DNA of 64,000 nucleotides, from contig JACQAT010000019.1 of NCBI GenBank assembly GCA_016194865.1, positions 1-64,000 on the forward strand. Reading direction: 5' to 3'. Position 1 is the stretch's first letter. Each line of letters opens with the position of its first letter. The notes below the pieces were generated by a model. The model made no database searches, was not told the DNA's origin, and was given only the letters and a program-made list of their open reading frames with translations. The translations under genes were made by a program, and so were the position numbers. This DNA comes from Chloroflexota bacterium. Its GTDB lineage: Bacteria; Chloroflexota; Limnocylindria; P2-11E. Below are positions 17,584 through 24,881 of this stretch, piece after piece.

Positions 17584-17972
17584 TGGGACGGCTGCTCGCG
17601 GTCGCCGTCTTCGCGCTGGCGGCCGCCGGAACGACGCTCGCGGGCATGGGTCTGTTCGTCGCGCCGCACGTCGACCCTCCGGGAACGCCGCGCTACCACG
17701 ACCACGTCTTCGCGGCGTATCGGTACTCCATCTATCTCCTTCGCCTGGCGCGGCCGCTGACCGATGGCGCTCGCTTCGATGTCGTCGCGCCCGCCGCGGA
17801 GCTCGCGGGAGCGCTCACGCTCGCGCTGCTCGCGATCCTCGCTCCCCGACTCCCCCGCCCGACGCGGCGCGTCCTTGCGCGGCTCGCTCTGCCCTCGCTC
17901 GCGCTGCCGCAGTGGGACGCGACGCTCGCGCTCGGACCTCCTCGGACCACGACCCTCCGCTCTTTCGCGTAG
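17583..17972 (+). CDS. Small membrane protein of unknown function
   Basis: A 129-residue protein that starts within the stop codon of the Nur-like gene (TGATG), so the two are translationally coupled. It has an N-terminal membrane segment (about residues 5-27) and a second one (about 75-93, ELAGALTLALLAILAP). The segment between is polar with HVDPPGTPRYHDH. I do not recognise a family. Coupling to a metal regulator suggests a metal or redox link, which is only inference. Confidence 0.6.
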   Translation: MGRLLAVAVFALAAAGTTLAGMGLFVAPHVDPPGTPRYHDHVFAAYRYSIYLLRLARPLTDGARFDVVAPAAELAGALTLALLAILAPRLPRPTRRVLARLALPSLALPQWDATLALGPPRTTTLRSFA

Positions 17973-17999
17973 CCCGCAAAACCAACAAGGAGGGTCCTC

Positions 18000-18593
18000 A
18001 TGTCGCGCATCCTGTCCGCGCTGGCGGCGCTCGCCGTCGTCGTGGCTTCGCTTCTCGTCACGGGCACGCCCGCGGCGGCGCACGAGCGCCGCACCGTCGG
18101 CCCGTACCAGCTGGCCGTCGGCTTCCTTGATGAGCCCCCGTTCGAGGGCGTCAAGAACAGCGTCGACTTCCGCGTGACCGATACGCGCACGAGCAAGCCG
18201 GTCGAGGGCCTCGAGAAGACCGTGAAGGTCGACATCTTCTCCGGTGGCCTCACGACGCCGCTGTCGCTCGCGCTGGAGACGCGCTTCGGAAATCCGGGCG
18301 CGTATGCCGCGTACTTCGTGCCGACGAAGGCCGGAAGCTACCGATTCGTGTTCAAGGGCAAGATCGACACGACGGACCTGAATGAAACGTTCGAATCGGG
18401 CCCTGGCCGCTTCGATGATGTCGGATCGACCGTCGCGATCCAGTATCCCCAGAAGGTCCCCACGGGCGGCGACCTCTCGACGAAGCTCGCGGACGTCCAG
18501 TCCGCGGTCGATCAGGCGCGGATCCTCGCGATCGTGGCGCTCGCGCTGAGCGTCGTCGGGCTCGGCCTCGCGGTGAGGCGCCGCGGGAAGTGA
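18000..18593 (+). CDS. Secreted, C-terminally anchored YtkA/FixH-like protein
   Basis: A 197-residue protein with a clear signal peptide ending near AAAHERR, a soluble beta-rich domain (GPYQLAVGFLDEPPFEGVKN onward in parts, FRVTDTRTSKPVEGL, GAYAAYFVPTKAGSYRFVF) and a C-terminal membrane helix followed by RRRGK. Such domains occur in copper-handling and cytochrome oxidase assembly loci. AAGGAGG lies six bases before the ATG, the strongest ribosome site of this operon. It overlaps the CopC-CopD gene by GTGA, so the two proteins probably act together in the periplasm-like space. Confidence 0.7.
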   Translation: MSRILSALAALAVVVASLLVTGTPAAAHERRTVGPYQLAVGFLDEPPFEGVKNSVDFRVTDTRTSKPVEGLEKTVKVDIFSGGLTTPLSLALETRFGNPGAYAAYFVPTKAGSYRFVFKGKIDTTDLNETFESGPGRFDDVGSTVAIQYPQKVPTGGDLSTKLADVQSAVDQARILAIVALALSVVGLGLAVRRRGK

Positions 18594-20500
18594 TCCGGCG
18601 CGCCCTCGCGGTCCTGCTGCTCGCGCTCGCGGTCGCAGGCCTACGGGCCGGCGCCGCGGACGCGCACGCCAACTACATCCGCTCGAATCCGGCGGCGGAC
18701 GCGCGTCTGGTGCGCCCGCCGACCGAAGTCCGCATCTCGTTCAGCGAGTCTCCCGATGCCAAGGGCAGCGAGATCGCGGTCTTCGACGAGAGCGGCAAGC
18801 ACTACGAGACCGGCACGCTCCATCCGTCAGGAGACGAGAACGGACTGGCGATCGCTGTGGGGTCGCTCGGCGATGGCGGCTACACGGTCGCCTGGACGGC
18901 GTTGTCCGCCATCGACGGCCACACGACGAAGGGCAACTTCGTGTTCGCCGTCGGGAACGCGCCGCTGCCACGCATCCCCGACGTCGGCGACGGGTCGACC
19001 GCGCCCGCTCCGGCGGAGGTCATCGGACGGGCATTGTCGTTCGGCGGGATCGCGCTCGTGCTGGGCGTCGCCTCCTTCGGGGTGTTCATCACGCGACCGC
19101 GTGACGAACGCGCGCGAGCGGCGGAGAGACAGCTCCGCGTCGCGGGAGGCGTCGCCCTGCTCCTGGGCAGCGAGCTGATCTTCGCGGAGTCGGCGACGGT
19201 CCCGGCACGGCTGGGGGCGCTGCTCCTGCTGCGCGCGCTGTCCGGTGGCGTCGTCCTGGCCCTCCTGCGGGTACCCGAGCGGCTCCTCGGCGACGGGCCG
19301 AAGCGCGAGATCACGGTCGCCGCCGGGCTGCTCGCCGCGCTCAGCGCGACGCTGGTGTCGCACGCCGCCGCGAGCGGCGACGTGAAGCAGCTGGTGCTCG
19401 ACCTCGCGCACGTCCTCGCGATCTCCGTGTGGGCGGGCGGCATCGCCGCGCTGTTCTGGACCGTGGTGCGCGACGCGACGGTCCGCGACGCGCGCGAGTC
19501 GCGCGAGCTCGGCGGGATCGTGTGGCGCTTCTCCCTCACGGCGCTCGTCGCGGTCGCGGTCGTGGTGACGACGGGCACGCTGCAGTCGCTCGACCGGCTC
19601 GTGCTGATCCAGGATCTTGTCGAGACGCCGTACGGCGTCGCGCTGCTGGCCAAGATCGTGTTGCTCCTGCTCACCCTCGCGCTCGGCGCGCTGAACCTCG
19701 TCGTCTGGGGACCGCGGCTCCAGCGCGCGCTCGCGCCGGAGCGCGCAAGGAGGGCTCTGGCACGAAGCGTCATGGCGGAGGCCGCGCTGCTCTCGCTGGT
19801 GCTCGTCGCGAGCGGGGTGCTCACCGCGCTGTACCCGCCGGCGCAGGCGAACGCGGCGGCGTACGACTCGACGCAGCACGTCGAGGGCCTTCGCCTCGAG
19901 CTGCTGCTCGCGACGACGGCCCCCGGCCGCAACCGCTACGTCCTGCGCGTCCACGAGGGACTGCGTCCCGTCGTCGGCACGCAGAAGGTGGCGTTCCGCT
20001 TCACGATGATCGAGCACGACATGGGCGAGAACGAGCTGGTCGCCGAGGAGCGCGCGCCGGGCGAGTACGTGGCGCAGGGCAGCGCGACCGCGATGTACGG
20101 GACCTGGCGGATCCAGACGATCGTGCGGCTTGTTGGCCGCGACGACATCCGCGCTGTCTTTACGGTCCCGATCACCGCGCAGCAGGGCGCGAGCACGGCG
20201 AAGGCGATCGTCGCCGGGCCCTACACGCTCCTGCTCTTCCTCGATCCGAGTCAGCCGACCGCGGGCGCGCCGTTCACCATCAACCTCGTCCTCATCGACA
20301 GCAAGGGCGACCCCGTGCCGACGAAGTCCCCCCGCGTGACGCTGCAGGGCCCGGCCGCGGCGGCGCCGGTGGACGGCAGCGAGAGCACGCCTGGGCGGTA
20401 CACGTTCGCGGTCGCGGGACTCGATGCGGGTTCGTGGCAGGCGACGGTGAGCGTCGGTCCCGAGGCACAGGCGGTGTACGGTCTCGATGTTGCCCGCTGA
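18590..20500 (+). CDS. CopC-CopD fusion copper protein with C-terminal YtkA-like domain
   Basis: A 636-residue protein. After a signal peptide ending DAHA, a CopC domain (about 24-122) starts with the metal-ligand His and contains SNPAADARL and AIDGHTTKGNFVFAVG, the Asp-x-His copper ligands. A CopD membrane part with eight or so helices follows (about 140-425). The last 200 residues form a soluble beta-rich YtkA-like domain. Such fusions take up or traffic copper across the membrane. It is coupled to genes on both sides by overlaps (GTGA upstream, 14 bases downstream). Confidence 0.88.
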   Translation: MIRRALAVLLLALAVAGLRAGAADAHANYIRSNPAADARLVRPPTEVRISFSESPDAKGSEIAVFDESGKHYETGTLHPSGDENGLAIAVGSLGDGGYTVAWTALSAIDGHTTKGNFVFAVGNAPLPRIPDVGDGSTAPAPAEVIGRALSFGGIALVLGVASFGVFITRPRDERARAAERQLRVAGGVALLLGSELIFAESATVPARLGALLLLRALSGGVVLALLRVPERLLGDGPKREITVAAGLLAALSATLVSHAAASGDVKQLVLDLAHVLAISVWAGGIAALFWTVVRDATVRDARESRELGGIVWRFSLTALVAVAVVVTTGTLQSLDRLVLIQDLVETPYGVALLAKIVLLLLTLALGALNLVVWGPRLQRALAPERARRALARSVMAEAALLSLVLVASGVLTALYPPAQANAAAYDSTQHVEGLRLELLLATTAPGRNRYVLRVHEGLRPVVGTQKVAFRFTMIEHDMGENELVAEERAPGEYVAQGSATAMYGTWRIQTIVRLVGRDDIRAVFTVPITAQQGASTAKAIVAGPYTLLLFLDPSQPTAGAPFTINLVLIDSKGDPVPTKSPRVTLQGPAAAAPVDGSESTPGRYTFAVAGLDAGSWQATVSVGPEAQAVYGLDVAR

Positions 20501-20657
20501 TCCGCCGCTGGTCCTCGCCCACGGCGTCACCGGCACGTGGCTCGACGAATTCGTCGAGCTCGGGCTGCCGCTGCTGATCTTCATCGGCCTCTACATCTGG
20601 TCGAACCGGAAGGAGAAGGCGAAGGAGAAGGCCCGGAAGGCGCAGGACCAGGAGTGA
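20487..20657 (+). CDS. 56-residue single-span membrane protein in copper/cytochrome operon
   Basis: A short gene that starts 14 bases before the CopC-CopD stop and ends in the GTGA start of the cytochrome c gene. The protein has an N-terminal outside part (LDEFVELG), one membrane helix (LPLLIFIGLYIW) and a Lys/Glu-rich cytoplasmic tail (RKEKAKEKARKAQDQE). Tight coupling on both sides makes it very likely to be real. Its layout resembles small assembly or subunit proteins of cytochrome complexes, but no family is recognised. Confidence 0.7.
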   Translation: MLPADPPLVLAHGVTGTWLDEFVELGLPLLIFIGLYIWSNRKEKAKEKARKAQDQE

Positions 20658-21190
20658 CCTTCCCGGTCTCGCGGCAGGGCATGGAGCAGATCGCCCTGCT
20701 GCTGCTCGTGGGCGCGGCGTTCTTCGCGTTCATGAGCTGGAGGACGCGCCGCCGCGGGCTGCCCTGGCGGCGCAACGGCATCTCCGCCGGGATCCTCGGC
20801 AGTCTCGCCGCGGTGTCGCTCGTCCTCGGCTATACGGTCGCGCCGAACATCCCGACGCCGCCCGTGCCGTTGACCGCGCGCTTCGCGCAGAACCCCGTGC
20901 CGAACGACGCCGCCAACATCGACAGCGGTCGCGCGCTCTTCCAGAAGAACTGTGTCGTGTGCCACGGCGCGCGGGGCCTCGGTGACGGGCCGGCCGCGTT
21001 GAGCTTCAATCCGCGCCCTGTGAACCTCCAGCTGCACGTCCCGCAGCACGCGCCCGGCGAGGTCTTCTATTGGATCAGCGAGGGCGTTCCCGGGACGGCG
21101 ATGCCCGCGTGGAAGGATCAGCTGTCGGACACGGAGCGCTGGCAGCTCGTCCGCTACCTGCAGCAGCTCGCGGCGAGCGGGCAGCCGTAG
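20654..21190 (+). CDS. Membrane-anchored mono-haem cytochrome c
   Basis: A 178-residue protein with two N-terminal hydrophobic segments (about 10-25 and 42-60) and a C-terminal class I cytochrome c domain: CVVCH haem site near residue 99, GLGDGPAALSFNPRP, and MPAWKDQLSDTERWQLVRYL containing the axial Met. It is the kind of domain found in oxidase and alternative complex III modules. GTG at 20654 overlaps the stop of the small upstream gene; ATG at 20681 is an alternative. The TAG stop is the first triplet of the structured repeat that follows. Maturation would depend on the ccm operon at 31.6 kb. Confidence 0.88.
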   Translation: MTFPVSRQGMEQIALLLLVGAAFFAFMSWRTRRRGLPWRRNGISAGILGSLAAVSLVLGYTVAPNIPTPPVPLTARFAQNPVPNDAANIDSGRALFQKNCVVCHGARGLGDGPAALSFNPRPVNLQLHVPQHAPGEVFYWISEGVPGTAMPAWKDQLSDTERWQLVRYLQQLAASGQP

Positions 21191-21253
21191 GTGGTACGCC
21201 TCTGCTCCGCAGCGGCGTACCGTCCTGCTGCTGCGCCTGCGGCTTCGCAGTAG
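21187..21253 (+). repeat. Structured repeat A, copy 1
   Basis: About 67 bp starting GTAGGTGGT. It forms two hairpins: GGTACGCC...GGCGTACC with an inner CTGC/GCAG, and CTGCTGC...GCAGTAG. Copy 2 is at 21828-21897 with the same ends and the same two hairpins but different bases in the stems. The TAG in its first bases is the stop codon of the cytochrome gene, and its last base abuts the ATG of the DUF421 gene. Confidence 0.65.
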
Positions 21254-21754
21254 ATGTTCGACCTGACCGTCTCGATCCCCGAGCTGATCGCGCGCGCCGC
21301 GCTCATCTACCTCGCGCTGCTCGTCGCCTTCCGCGCGTTCGGCAAGCGTGAGGTCGGGCAGTTCACCCTGTACGACCTCGTCTTCGTGCTCCTGGTCGCG
21401 AACGCGGTGCAGCCCGCCGTCACAGGACCGGACAATTCCGCCCTGGGCGGCGTCGTGGTCATCCTCACGCTCGCGGTCCTCAACTTCGCCGTCTCGCGGG
21501 TGCACTTCCTCCAACACCTTCTCGTGTCGCCGCCCACCGTGCTCGTCCGCGATGGCGCGTTCCAAGAGGAGGCGATGGAGAAGGAGGGCGTCGACCAGGA
21601 GGAGGTCGAGACCGCGATGCGCGAGCACGGCGTCGACGACATGAAGCACGTGAAGCTCGCGGTCCTCGAGCCCGATGGCGACATCTCGATCGTCGAGAAG
21701 GACGGCAGCGGCGGGCGGCGCAGGCGTCGCCGGCGCTACAAGAGAAGGAGCTGA
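21254..21754 (+). CDS. DUF421 (YetF-family) membrane protein
   Basis: A 166-residue protein with three N-terminal membrane helices and a cytoplasmic domain. The segment FGKREVGQFTLYDLVFVLL is the family signature, and the cytoplasmic part has SPPTVLVRDGAFQEEAMEKE and VKLAVLEPDGDISI. The C-terminus is a run of Arg/Lys residues. YetF-type proteins are linked to envelope and spore phenotypes in Bacillus, but their biochemical role is not settled. The ATG directly follows repeat A copy 1 and has no Shine-Dalgarno, so its translation start may depend on the repeat. Confidence 0.85.
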   Translation: MFDLTVSIPELIARAALIYLALLVAFRAFGKREVGQFTLYDLVFVLLVANAVQPAVTGPDNSALGGVVVILTLAVLNFAVSRVHFLQHLLVSPPTVLVRDGAFQEEAMEKEGVDQEEVETAMREHGVDDMKHVKLAVLEPDGDISIVEKDGSGGRRRRRRRYKRRS

Positions 21755-21756
21755 CC

Positions 21757-21831
21757 GTGTCCGACTTCACCGAGGTCCTGGACGCGCTGGACGCCAGTCA
21801 TCGCGCGAAGGCGGACGCGATCGGCGCGTAG
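21757..21831 (+). CDS. 24-residue micro-ORF cut short by repeat A
   Basis: GTG at 21757 follows a strong AAGGAG site with good spacing, two bases after the DUF421 stop. The predicted peptide is MSDFTEVLDALDASHRAKAD plus four residues. Its TAG stop is the first triplet of repeat A copy 2. It may be a genuine small peptide or the start of a longer protein truncated by arrival of the repeat. Confidence 0.45.
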   Translation: MSDFTEVLDALDASHRAKADAIGA

Positions 21832-21897
21832 GTGGTCACAGCACCGCCAAGCGGTGCCGCGACAGTCCTGCTACTTCGCCTGGCGGCTACGTAGTGG
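21828..21897 (+). repeat. Structured repeat A, copy 2
   Basis: About 70 bp starting GTAGGTGGT and containing GTCCTGCT as in copy 1. Hairpins are GCACCGC-CAA-GCGGTGC and CTGCTAC...GTAGTGG. Relative to copy 1, the second stem has changed on both sides (GC pair to AT pair) while still pairing, which is compensatory change. It ends at the stop codon of TldE on the other strand. Confidence 0.65.
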
Positions 21898-23280
21898 CTA
21901 GGCGGGCGACGACCCCGTGATGGTCGCGCGCGAGACCTTCATCGCGGGCGCGAGGCACACGATCGAGCCCATGCCGTTCGTGCTCCACCAGTCGCGCACG
22001 AGGCGCTGCGGCCCGAGCAGATCGATGCCGCTGAACAGCTCGAGCGCGCTCATCGTGTAGCGCACGTTCGCGAGCGCTCCCACGATGCGCCCGTCCTCAA
22101 TGAGGAAGGTGCCGTCGCGCGTCGTGCCCGTCATGGTCGCGCGCTTCGGGTCCGGGGTGTTCGTGTAGTGGAAGCGCGTGATGAGGATGCCTCGCGTGAC
22201 GGCCCCGATCAGCTGTTCACGGGTCGCGGATCCGCCCGCCATCACCAGATTCCCGGCGTGGCCGCCGCGGGCGTAGCGGTCGGGGTCCGCGGCATGACCG
22301 GTCGACCGCGTTCCCATGAGCTTCGCGCCGGTGCGGTCGTGCACGGGCCCGCGGACCACGCCGTTCTCGACCAGCGTCACCCGCTCCTTCGGCGTCCCTT
22401 CGACGTCGAAGGGGATCGCGAGCTGGCGCGGATCGAGCGCGTCGTCGTGCAACGTGAAGCGCGCACCGGTGACCGCCTCGCCGATGCGGCCCGCCATGAA
22501 GGAGCGGCCTTCGCGCACCGCCTGCCCACCGCACCCGGTCAACGACACGAAGCGGAGAATCTCGGCGACGGCATCCTCCTCGAACACGGCCTCGTAGTCG
22601 CCCGGGGCGAGCCGCGCGCGATCGTGGTCAAGCTCGCACTTCTCGCGCGCGCGCCGCGCGATGCCCGCCGGGTCCAGGCCGCGATGGTCGCGGCTCAGGT
22701 CGTCCGCATAGCCCGCGCCGCCATGCTCTCCCTGCACGAGGGCGCGCAGGTACGCGACGGTCGCCGGTGCGTACGCCGCGACGCCGTGGGTGTTCGCGAT
22801 CGCGTCCTCGGTCACGTCCACCGAATGGGTGCCGGCCGCTCGCTGACCGGACGCGAGCGAGGCGCAGATCGCGGCGATGGCGCGCGCCTGGCCGGCCGGA
22901 TCGAGATCGGCGGTCGCGGCATCGAACGCGTGCGGCGCGCGGTACGGCGCTGGATCGGCGAACCCGGGCCACGTCGGATTCGCGGGCTGGAGCTTCGCGA
23001 GCGCGGCCGCACGAGAGATGAGGTCGCGCAGCGCGTCCGGCGCCAGCGACCCCCCTTCGGCGGTGCCCACCGCGCCGTCGACCGCGACCCGGGCGTGCAC
23101 GTCGAGCTCGTCCGATGCCGCGCTCTGATGGATGGAGGAATGCGAATAGCGCACGACGGAGGCGCGACGACGATGGACCCACAGCTCGGCCCCTTCGGCG
23201 CCCGCGCCCTTCAGCGCGCGCTGCAGGGGATCGAGCAGCGCGTCCACGCCGAGGAGCGTGGACGCCGCGGTCGTCGTCAC
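21898..23280 (-). CDS. TldE/PmbA-family metalloprotease component
   Basis: A 460-residue TldE-like protein, the partner of TldD in a heterodimeric metalloprotease that trims leader peptides of modified peptides such as microcins and PQQ precursors. The visible family features are SHSSIHQSAASDELDVHARV (in part), the GGHAGNLVMAGG segment and the C-terminal RYTMSALELFSGIDLLGP. As in other TldE proteins the HExxxH motif is absent. GTG at 23280 overlaps the TldD stop by four bases. No substrate peptide gene is obvious nearby. Confidence 0.88.
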   Translation of the reverse strand: MTTTAASTLLGVDALLDPLQRALKGAGAEGAELWVHRRRASVVRYSHSSIHQSAASDELDVHARVAVDGAVGTAEGGSLAPDALRDLISRAAALAKLQPANPTWPGFADPAPYRAPHAFDAATADLDPAGQARAIAAICASLASGQRAAGTHSVDVTEDAIANTHGVAAYAPATVAYLRALVQGEHGGAGYADDLSRDHRGLDPAGIARRAREKCELDHDRARLAPGDYEAVFEEDAVAEILRFVSLTGCGGQAVREGRSFMAGRIGEAVTGARFTLHDDALDPRQLAIPFDVEGTPKERVTLVENGVVRGPVHDRTGAKLMGTRSTGHAADPDRYARGGHAGNLVMAGGSATREQLIGAVTRGILITRFHYTNTPDPKRATMTGTTRDGTFLIEDGRIVGALANVRYTMSALELFSGIDLLGPQRLVRDWWSTNGMGSIVCLAPAMKVSRATITGSSPA

Positions 23281-24713
23281 GCGCGGACCTCGATGGGCCG
23301 GTCGCGGAAGCGCGCGTGCGCCGCCCCGTGGCCGACGCGCATGCTCTGGAGCGGCTCCCCCTTCGCGCAGGTGAGGAAGCCGTGCAGCTCCCAATCGTCG
23401 GCGGCGACGCCGTCGCAGGAGCCCCACCAGTCCTTCGTCAGCGACTGAAAGCCGACGCCACGGACGTAGCCCCCGACCTCACCGTGGCGGATCACGCGCG
23501 CCACCTGGGCCGAGAAGTGGAAGTTCTCGCGCTTGTCGTCGAGGGAATAGGACGCGGGCGATTCCAGCAGCAGCCCGTCGTCGACCTCGCCAACGAGGTC
23601 CGCGTAGCTCCGATCGCCGGGCTCGAGGCTCACGTTGACCATGCGCACGAGCGGGGAGTGCTGCCAGCCCTCCGCGCGGCTGGACCCGCCGCTCGCGACC
23701 AGCCCGAGCGCCGCGGCGGTCTCGCGGGACGTGAGGTAGCCGGTGAAGATGCCGCGCTCGATCAGCGGCGTCCGCGTGGCGGGCACGCCGTCGTCGTCCC
23801 AGCCGAAGGTCCCCATGCCGCCCGGGACCCTCGCGTCGGCGGTGATGCTCACGTGCGTCGAGCCATAGCGGAGCGTCCCGCGGTCCTTGGGCCACATGAA
23901 CGACGTCCCCGCGAACGCGACCTCGTGCTCGAGGACACGATCCGACTCGGTGGGATGGCCGCAGGATTCGTGGACCATCAGCGCGAGGAAGCTCTGATCG
24001 AGGATCAGCGTGGTCGGCTTCGCGGCCGCGGCGGGCGCGTCGAGCGTGGCCTCGGCATCGTCTCGGTAGCGCGCCCCGAGCGAGACCAGATCGAGCTCCT
24101 CGACGAACTCCCACCCCGCCTGCCGCGCGCTGCGCATGTCGCCGCGGATCGCGGGGGGTACGCCGCCCTTGACCGCGACGATGTTGAGCCCGGCCGCCGA
24201 CTCGACGATCTCCTGCCGCACGTCGGTCCCCTCGCTGGTCACGAGACGCTTGCGCGTGCGGTACGCCGCGATCGAACCGCGCCGCGTCGTCACGCGCGGG
24301 CCGCGCATCGCGTCGTCCGCGGCGCGCAGCAGCTCGACGCGGCGCGGGATCGGGACCGCGAACGGATCCTGCTCCAGGGGCGTGCGGTATTCGCCGCGCT
24401 GCGGCGCCTGCGGCACGAGACGCGCCGCGCGCCGTTGCACGGTCCGCGCGGCGTCCGCGAGACGCGCGGCCTGATCGAGCAGCGCGCGCAGGCCGGCCTC
24501 GTCGGCGACGCGCGCCGATGCCGCGAATCCCCACGAGCCATCGCGCAGCACGCGCAGGCCGATACCGCGATCGCCCTTGCGCTCGATGGACTCGATCTCG
24601 CCATCCTGGAGGTCGACGAGCTCCGACTCGCGCTCGACGTCCCGCACGTCGCAGTAGCTCGCGCCGCGCGCGATGGCCGCGTCGACGATCGCGGGCAAAA
24701 GCCCATCGAGCAT
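23277..24713 (-). CDS. tldD: TldD-family metalloprotease, catalytic subunit
   Basis: A 478-residue protein with the TldD zinc-binding motif HESCGHPTE near residue 240. Other family landmarks are VRDVERESELVDLQDGEIES near the N-terminus (in part), DARVPGGMGTFGWDDDG, the EGWQHSPLVRMVN segment and a C-terminal GVGFQSLTKDWWGSCDGV. Together with the coupled TldE-like gene it should form the active protease. ATG at 24713 opens the conserved region. It is divergent from the NYN-domain gene with a palindrome in the gap. Confidence 0.92.
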   Translation of the reverse strand: MLDGLLPAIVDAAIARGASYCDVRDVERESELVDLQDGEIESIERKGDRGIGLRVLRDGSWGFAASARVADEAGLRALLDQAARLADAARTVQRRAARLVPQAPQRGEYRTPLEQDPFAVPIPRRVELLRAADDAMRGPRVTTRRGSIAAYRTRKRLVTSEGTDVRQEIVESAAGLNIVAVKGGVPPAIRGDMRSARQAGWEFVEELDLVSLGARYRDDAEATLDAPAAAAKPTTLILDQSFLALMVHESCGHPTESDRVLEHEVAFAGTSFMWPKDRGTLRYGSTHVSITADARVPGGMGTFGWDDDGVPATRTPLIERGIFTGYLTSRETAAALGLVASGGSSRAEGWQHSPLVRMVNVSLEPGDRSYADLVGEVDDGLLLESPASYSLDDKRENFHFSAQVARVIRHGEVGGYVRGVGFQSLTKDWWGSCDGVAADDWELHGFLTCAKGEPLQSMRVGHGAAHARFRDRPIEVRA

Positions 24714-24785
24714 CGCGTCAGGCTAGACTGTGGCGAAACGGCGCGCGCTCCGGCTGGAGCGCTCAGAGGAAGGCTCGCGGACATG

Positions 24786-24802
24786 GCGTCCCAATGGGAC
24801 GC
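24786..24802. promoter_or_regulatory. Perfect 7-3-7 palindrome between tldD and the NYN gene
   Basis: GCGTCCC-AAT-GGGACGC lies in the 168-bp divergent gap. It could be an operator for either promoter or a small hairpin in the NYN-gene leader. Nothing else structured stands out in this gap. Confidence 0.4.
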
Positions 24803-24881
24803 GATGGACGGGGAGACGGAACGAGCGGGTCCTCGAGCGAGTCGGGTGGATCGCGAAGCCCACATATGACGGAGAATCACC

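Noticed and set aside
18827-20584. Minus-strand frame opposite the CopC-CopD gene
   Set aside because: Charged, low-complexity antisense frame without a domain, over a gene with clear CopC and CopD motifs.
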